This document shows, piece after piece, positions 57,555 through 64,000 of a stretch of 64,000 nucleotides of DNA. The position numbers and the translations under genes were made by a program. Numbering within the stretch: the first letter of the stretch is position 1; every line of letters starts with the position of its first letter. The notes beneath the pieces were generated by a model, which was given only the letters and a program-made list of their open reading frames with translations, did no database searches and was not told the origin of the DNA. Source of the stretch: Flabesymbios commensalis. Taxonomy: Eukaryota > Annelida > Polychaeta > Terebellida > Flabelligeridae. Where the stretch lies: positions 36,535,160 to 36,599,159 of the forward strand of contig OZ024911.1 in assembly GCA_964017125.1 (NCBI GenBank), given 5' to 3'.

Positions 57555-59163
57555 ACAAGAGGTCCAGAGGCCTTGACGTTTGTCAACAGCATTGCAAAAA
57601 ATCAGCTATAAATGTGTCAGGGAATGTATATCTATACTCTAAGATGCATTATCATGAAAAGATGTATATCCTTTATATCGATCATTGACATTTATATTTT
57701 TATGTAAGGTTCCCATAATACATTTTGCTGATTTTACACAAGTTTTGAAGCACTGCACCTAATGAAATATGCTTGACAAAGAATCATTTCACAGGACTAC
57801 AATGTTAATATTACAAAAGTGCAATTATTACTTCTTCTGGGACTTTTATAATGCCCCAGTTAGCCAGAAATTTTCACGAAATCTTTAATTTTCAATTTTA
57901 ATTCTTCTGTCTAAAATAGGCCTAACAAAGTTGTAAATTATCAGCTTTTAATGTTTCTTACTCAGCCATGAAATATACAGTAGCCCTAATCCATCATTAT
58001 CACATGTGGACATAATGCACTTTCACTGCACCCTCTTACGTAATGCCATGAGTTAATATCACTTGTGTCAATCAATTGCGTCAACAATATCGAGTGTTAT
58101 TGGAGTTGATCACATAGCTCGAGTGCTACTCATTGTCTTCCTCAGGTGCTGTCGGATCTCTTCTTGGGGCAGTGTCATCAACTTCTTCTGTTGTTGCCGC
58201 TAGGCCTACACCTATTCACCTTAAACCGCTAAGCGCGACTTTAATCCGTTTTATTAGCCATTTAAACATCAAGATTTGTAAATTGCTTAGTCTTAAATTA
58301 CAAATTAATCAAATACGAGTTGTTTTCTCACTTAAAGTTGTGGGTCAAGGTAGTGAGACACAACTCCAAGTGTGTGAAAATTTAAATTATTTAATTCAGC
58401 GGTTTAAGGGTTAATATATTATTATCATTAGTCACAATGAACAAATTTTCTACAATATTTGCTGTACAAAATAAATTTGTAGACCTATTATTTTTCGTTA
58501 TATATTGGTCCATTTTTTTAGAATTTTTTTTGCTTTTGATTTTAATGGCACATATAGTCTAAGTCTATATAGACATCTACACCACGTTCAAGGTAGAGAT
58601 TTCCCTTTGAAAATACATTAATAAATGCGGATACAACAGGTGTGGCGAAGTTGTGGCGAGGTTATTTAGCCCCATGTGGCGAGGTTACCAAAGCTGTGGC
58701 GAGGTTACTCATCCTTCTGTGGTGAGGTTACCAAATCTGTGGCGAGATTACCTGTGGCGAGGTTACCTTGTGGTGAGGTTACAATCAGGTTACAGGTGAC
58801 AGTCCAATATTTCGTTGGAATCAGCAACATTTCAACTACATTTTGGTTTCAGTAGCTCGTTTTCTGCCATATTTCATTTAAAATGTATTGGTAAGCATAT
58901 AGGCCTATGTTTTGGATCATGGGATGCCGAGCCTTGACTCTGTTCTAACAACGCTGAATACTAATACATGTACTGAAACTAATACAGCGATACACAGCTC
59001 ACAATTTGACAGTGTGCGCCGTAATGGGCATTTATTGGCGGCACTACCATGTCAAAAATTAGAAATACGGGAATTTCGTCTCTATATCTAGCCTAACTGG
59101 TAAATGCACAGCACAAAATTTTTTAAAACTTTTGCAGTTCTATTCTATGGACATGTTTACACT
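57555..59163 (+). repeat. Long composite repeat, copy 3 (internal deletion)
   Basis: Starts ACAAGAGGTCCAGAGGCC and follows copy 1 for 490 bases. At about 58045 it jumps to what is 23418 in copy 1 (CATGAGTTAAT, CACTTGTGTCAATCAATTG) and runs through the TTAACCC MITE, the GTGGCGAGGTTAC array (58640-58790), one 300 bp unit and the MITE A half. It stops abruptly at 59163, where another repeat begins. Confidence 0.75.
58218..58415. mobile_element. TTAACCC-group MITE in copy 3
   Basis: CCTTAAACCGCTAAGCGCGA to AGCGGTTTAAGGGTTAA, hairpin CTCACTTAAAGTTGTG with GACACAACTCCAAGTG. Close to 23590-23797. Confidence 0.7.
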
Positions 59164-60030
59164 ATATCGTCACCCTGATATTATACTGTCGTATCTACAG
59201 TTTTCATTATTCCAAGATAATCGAAAAAAACTTAATAATAAAAAAAGTAGTAATATTTCAGCATTGTCTTAAAAAACCTTTGTAGACATAAGAAACAGAC
59301 GTGTGTTCAATGTGAAGAAAATGCACCACACCTTAGCGTTGCATAGCAACAAGCATTTAAAAAAGATACGACCTTATAATATTATAAAATATGGCCAGTG
59401 TATGATAATACATAATATTACAGAGTTGTATGTGCACATACAACAGTGTAATATATAAGTAGGATTTTTTACAGAAATAATTGATTTTACGTTTTAATAA
59501 CTTTCCAGTAATGTTTAACTGCAAAACAGACATTAAAATTGTATACTGTACAAAAAGTGGTTAAACGATGTATGTACCACATACGACTATATAATGTTGA
59601 CAAAAATGTCAAATGTGTGAAAATGTGAGTATTATAGAGTTGTATCTGCAGATACAACTTCTAGAATCAAAACTGTTAAATGACTCAAAATGTTTCACGT
59701 ATTACATTATTATAAACAATTAGTAAGTTTGCATTGTTTTTCGCCGTATTTCGTCATAGAAAAAAATCATAAAATTAGACAGTTGTATGTGGCAGATACA
59801 ACGCTATAGAAATAAATAATTAGAGGTAAAATTGGAAAATTAAAATATTACATAGTTGTATGTGCAGATACAACTATAAGAATTAGAGCATCCGATCTTT
59901 AAATTATTTTTTTCCAAATAATTGACAATCCCATAAGAATAAATTTAAGAAAAACATGTTGAAAATTACAAATGTTTTGTAGTTAAAATTACACTGTTGT
60001 AAGTGGCACATACGACCTTGTAATATATAA
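59164..60030. repeat. Cluster of 20 bp palindromes in AT-rich DNA
   Basis: Palindromes GTTGTATGTGCACATACAAC (59434), GTTGTATCTGCAGATACAAC (59639), GTTGTATGTGGCAGATACAA plus C (59782), GTTGTATGTGCAGATACAAC (59853) and a weaker GTTGTAAGTGGCACATACGA (59996) occur with half sites ATACGACCTTATAAT (59366) and CACATACGACTATATAATG (59577). The left edge TATATCGTCACCC resembles the ends of the MITE at 2337. It may be one larger element; its right edge is unclear. Confidence 0.7.
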
Positions 60031-61833
60031 CTTGCATTAAGTTTGTGTTGTATATCAACAGAAATACAATAATGAATAATGTTTTTCATCTAATGTGTTT
60101 TTCGATACCTATATGCAAAATCTGCTCGAGTATGTGATTGTTCTTATTTACATTATTTGAGAAATAATGTAAGTAAAATAATATACTTATGCAGGTGCTA
60201 TTGTCAACAATGTCAGGTATGAAAGTCACTTGTTAGGTTAACATACAATTTATTCCGATTTTATATCGGTTAATATTTGTCATTTCGCAATTCATATAAG
60301 GTTTTTTTTATTCAATTACTAAAGCTACTTGACATTTCACATGTTTTACAGAACATTTAACAAATTATTAACTGGAACTAACACTTAGGCTCTTACATAA
60401 GTATCTAAATCAATAATGTAAGAACAAACATTTCCCAACAAGGGCCATTGAACATCAAATGACTTCAACTACCTGAACTAAGCGTAAAAAGACACAAGTT
60501 CACTAAAAAATAAGAAGAACGTATTTTTCAAAAATACCAATACAGAATATTGTAGTCTCTTTGGGGTGAAGGTCAGTTTGCGCAGCGATTCAGCAACAAT
60601 CCCTGTTTAAATCTATAATCAGCATAATGATGAAGCCTACTTCAGTCATCACAGATCAACTAACAATTAGCATGATACTGTAATTAAATGACTGAAGTCA
60701 ACTTAGAAGTTGTAAATTACTTCTTATTGGAGTAATTTATTACAAAGACACATTCGAAGTCAGCTTAAAGTATTTGACTCATTACGAATAAACATGACTG
60801 TGTAGTCTGGGGCAATTCATACACATGAATATCATTGAGGGCTGTTTATGACATGTTGTTAGCCAAAACACCCGGCAGCCACAATAACCTATTGCTCAGC
60901 TTTTAGTTTCGCAATGTGTTTTTTTGCCGAGAAAGTATTTTATTTATCAGATCACCATTGTTTATTTTAAAATGAATGTTGGATGAAAAATATTTTTTAT
61001 TAAGTTTTTGCATGAGACCCCACACCTCCAGACAACTCAGCTGGACAATGTTGATTTCACAATAAGCAGTCAGGTTTTTGACCACGGGAAATAGAAATAT
61101 AGATATTGACAATGTATAAGGGACTGAATCTAAGGTGAAGAATTATGTGTTCCATCCGATATAGATATTTTTGGTAGAAATAAATACGTCGCCGATTGCG
61201 AGAGTATATTTAAACACTGGCAGGGGCGTAGCTAGGAGTAAAATAATGTGGAAGCACAATGATGGATTGATAGAGTTTAGGCGTTACGATGCAACTCTAC
61301 TGCTATCGGTGCGAATCGAACGGGGCAATTAGTATCCTGCTGATTGTAGACAGGGGCACAGCATTACATAAAAATAGCGACGAGCCATGAATAGTCACTG
61401 CCCCCTCCTTTTTTCTGTTGTTTTCAGTCGGGATTATCTAGCCTTAAAACACGCCACTACATTATTTTCTTTGTCCGACCACTACATTCTAAGCCGGGAA
61501 TGGAGAGTTATTGTTGATCAAGTACAGACCAATTATCATGGTAGGCCTATGGTGCTATAATCAGTCAGTTGTGAGCGAGCTGTTGATAATCATCTTCATC
61601 TATCCAGTTGTCTGCTACTGGTAGTCTGACGGTCTGACTGGGCAGGGTGTTGATAATGAGGGATCCTCATTATGGTCGGATGTGTTTTAAGTCAATTAAA
61701 CCCTCGGAGCTCTTGGCCAAGGCCTTTTCTACAGCTAAGAATGTAAAGTTTCTCGGGCTTTATCTTATAAGAAAAACGAGTGGACTAGATTTCATCCTGC
61801 ATTATTAAACGTCTACCAGTGATTATTTTTTAA
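60031..61833. other. No gene recognised
   Basis: AT-rich to 60900; then mixed DNA. CAGGGGCGTAGCTAGGAG at 61221 is a typical hAT-type end, but no partner was found. The EEF1AKMT2 first exon was sought here without success. Confidence 0.4.
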
Positions 61834-62210
61834 TAAGGCCACAGCAAATTAATTTTATGATGACGGATTTGCCGATAAAAAAAAATATTTCGCCGCTCCA
61901 TTTTTTTGGAACTACCAATTTTTATTTTTTATTTCGCCGTTCCATTTTTGTTTGGAGACACCAATTTTTTTTCAGCCTGAAAATCACGTCAGTTTTACGT
62001 TTCTTTCTTTGAAAAAAAAATTCGCTTTTTCGCTCGCCCCATTTTTCCGGGAAATCAGTTTTTTGAAAAAAAAATTAAAATGGCGCTCGCTCCATTGTTG
62101 GGCGAGATCAAATTTTTTTTTAGAAAAAAACTAAAAATTCGCTCGCTCGCTTGCTCCTTTTTTTTCAGCTGAGAATCCGTCATCCATAAAATTAATTTGG
62201 TGTGGCCTAA
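61834..62210. mobile_element. MITE with TTCGC-rich low-complexity centre
   Basis: Left AAGGCCACAGCAAATTAATT then TTATGATGACGGATT; the right end is its complement, finishing AATTAATTTGGTGTGGCC. The centre alternates T- and A-runs with CGCTCGCTCC, CGCCGTTCC and GGGCGAGATC words. No clear target duplication. Confidence 0.7.
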
Positions 62211-62333
62211 TGTAGAGTGCATCTGAGGTCAACTCAGAAACAGTGGCAGACATTCTGCCGCGGCCTCCGTCTGTGACATCGTAGTATACTCATTGTCTCT
62301 GCAGGTTGGGTCGGATACCCCTCTCCATATAGT

Positions 62334-62400
62334 AAAAATGATGTTCACACAACGTTGTATAAATTATGGGCCAACGGTGTAAACATTGGACCAACATAGT
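62334..62400. repeat. Partial family B repeat
   Basis: ACACAACGTTGTATAAATTA, GGGCCAACGGTGTAAACATT, GGACCAACATAG; ends eroded. Confidence 0.4.
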
Positions 62401-62513
62401 TTTCCTTATAATTATAAGCCTTTCATATAATATATAATTATACGTCATTTCAAATAGTTATAATATAATTATAGCCCACATTGTAAGTCATTCAAAATAC
62501 TCTAATAATCAAA

Positions 62514-62766
62514 ACCCAGTCAACAAGAGCCGTTGACCCAAAATTGTTTGATTGCTGGGCCAATGTCGCAGACAGTGGACCAACATTGAAAAAACATTGG
62601 GTCAATGTATCTTGTTTGCTGGGAAGAGCAGGAAATATAATATGTAATTATGTTATGACCCAACAAATAGGAGACGTTGAGCCAATGTCGCTTTAATGTT
62701 GACCCATTGTCTGCGACGCTGGCCCAACAATAAAACAACATTGGCTCAACATATCTTGCTTGTTGC
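62514..62766. repeat. Two family B palindromic repeats in tandem
   Basis: Copy 62514-62625: GGGCCAATGTCGCAGACAGT, CATTGGGTCAATGTATCTTG, TTTGCTGGG. Copy 62654-62766: GTTGACCCATTGTCTGCGAC, GCTGGCCCAACAATAAAACA, ATCTTGCTTGTTGCG. Confidence 0.7.
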
Positions 62767-63034
62767 GAATCACATATTAAAAGCATTGCAATTTTTTTTT
62801 TTTTTTAAAGTAGGACAATAATTTATGAAGGAGGAATTACAAATAACCACTGATAACATGACATTCAAAAATAATTTCCAAATTCTTATAATCTTCGTTT
62901 AGATCTACATGCAATTATTAAGCTATGATGTGTTGCTTTTACCATTAGGGCATATTTCTTCGGTACCCCAGGTACCCTATAGCGCAGTATTCTTGGATGC
63001 AAATATTTGCTTCCAGATCATAATCACTTATACC

Positions 63035-63345
63035 AAAAATGAAATGAATCGGGCTTTAGGCCACTTTTGTGCACATATAGGCTAAACTGGGCCAAGATAA
63101 CCTCCTGGGGATGGTGAGATGACACTGTCCTCCAGACACAGGATTCGAAATTCGAGCCCTGGCGGTCTGAGGCCGAGCACGCTACCTCTCGGTCACGGAG
63201 GCTCCCCACAATACTGACTTTCACACGTGGATGGGGAAGAAACATTTTTTGTTTCTTTCAAACCGGTGAGACCGGGAACCGAACCCCGAACTCTGGCGTA
63301 AAAGGCAGCAGTGCTAACCACTACCCTAGGGCCCCCGCCCCACTT
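63035..63345 (-). mobile_element. Dimeric tRNA-derived SINE
   Basis: Read from 63345 down, GTGGGGCGGGGGCCCTAGGG leads to an A box TAGTGGTTAGC (63323-63313) and a B box GGTTCGGTTC (63285-63276). After about 60 bases of linker a second tRNA-like unit follows: CCTCCGTGACCGAGAGGTAG, then GGGCTCGAATTTCG (about 63195-63130). The body ends in TTTAGCCTATATGTGC and a CATTTCATTTTTGG tail. Older copies lie at 21356 and 48005. Confidence 0.75.
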
Positions 63346-64000
63346 ATACCATTATTATCATTATTATCATTATTCTTTTTATATTTGTTATCCTTCCTTT
63401 AAATGCATTTGAAAATTATTTCTGTAGACATTTCTGGAACAATTTCAATGCCCATTTTCTGATACCCAACTATAATTTAATTTATTCGTGTCAGTGGCTT
63501 TTTTTGTGGGTCTACATGTGGAAATGTTGCACTGGAAGAAACACAACAATTTAAAATAACAGCCTATGCTCATCCATTATACAATAATTAAATTATTAAA
63601 ACGGAAAAAAACAAAACCTATATTTCTTATATTTTTTTTCAAAACCTGAGAATCTCCTGAGAAATAAATTCGCTGTCACCTGGGTATATAAATAATGGTA
63701 ATTTGAGAAATATTCTTCATTTCGTTCTTATTTTCTGCAACGAAGTGCTTGGGAGAGCAACACGTCCAGCTCTGAGACGCTGGTCATTGCAAATGATCAC
63801 GTAGGCTACTGCTGATTTTGATTGTGGTGTATCATAATTATGAAACATCAATTTTACTTTGGAACAATGTTGTTTCAAGTATGGGTCAACTTTTATGTTA
63901 TTGGCCAAGTTTAAAACAGCGTTTTATTTATTTAACTTGTTTTCTAAAATAGTATGAAAAAAGTGTTTATTGTCTACTGTCTAATGGCGCCATACACCAG
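63346..64000. other. Microsatellite, then nothing recognised
   Basis: ATTATC/ATTATT microsatellite at about 63350-63375. The remainder is AT-rich and without a recognisable coding exon. Confidence 0.4.

Noticed and set aside
61560-61640. Possible first exon of EEF1AKMT2
   Set aside because: The short minus frame has no similarity to the expected N-terminal end and lacks a fitting donor.
1-64000. Retrovirus, LTR element or Polinton fossils
   Set aside because: No protease, integrase, capsid, envelope or LTR-type polymerase signature was recognised; the only reverse-transcriptase fragment is a LINE tail.

Overview
The window looks like repeat-rich nuclear DNA of a marine invertebrate, most likely a deuterostome such as an echinoderm or hemichordate. 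The reasons are AT-rich DNA, small exons split by introns of 0.6 to 6 kb, constant short motifs of the TAGGCCTA type, tRNA- and 5S-derived SINEs, a CR1/L2-like LINE tail and very many non-autonomous DNA elements. The organism is an inference; no rRNA or mitochondrial marker is present.

Two host genes can be read, both on the minus strand. MFSD3 (a major-facilitator membrane protein) is complete in four coding exons between 2592 and 6361, 505 codons, all junctions in frame. EEF1AKMT2/METTL10 (a lysine methyltransferase of elongation factor 1A) is present as four internal exons between 44382 and 56806; its first and last exons were not found. A third, broken and intronless coding region (about 31740 to 37560, minus) belongs to a large invertebrate family of unnamed proteins ending in a PIN/FEN1-like nuclease domain. 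It is split by a 3.6 kb fold-back element.

Everything else is mobile or repetitive DNA, often nested. 1-9 kb: MITEs around and inside MFSD3. 9-14 kb: an element with an ACAAGAG head, then TIR elements. 14.9-18.8 kb: a TIR element holding a second TIR element and a LINE tail. 19-27 kb: a SINE candidate, a roughly 370 bp tandem repeat, a 4.4 kb composite repeat and a 160 bp tandem-repeat element. 27-31 kb: short palindromic repeats and a minisatellite. 31.7-37.6 kb: the broken PIN-like gene with its fold-back insertion. 38.6-43.8 kb: a second fold-back element, itself interrupted by a 144 bp satellite element. 44-57 kb: EEF1AKMT2, its introns full of repeats. 57-64 kb: a third copy of the composite repeat, a cluster of 20 bp palindromes and a dimeric tRNA SINE.

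The most unusual content is (1) two large fold-back elements with 3 bp target duplications and TAGT termini, one carrying a 63 bp (3 x 21) minisatellite between its arms, and (2) a cohort of elements with unrelated bodies that share an ACAAGAG 5' end, internal tandem repeats, and in three families a 3' hairpin whose stem repeats a motif near the 5' end. The second set looks like pearl or Helentron-associated elements. No retroviral, LTR or Polinton coding sequence was recognised. Short reading frames not listed below showed no family resemblance and are regarded as chance.
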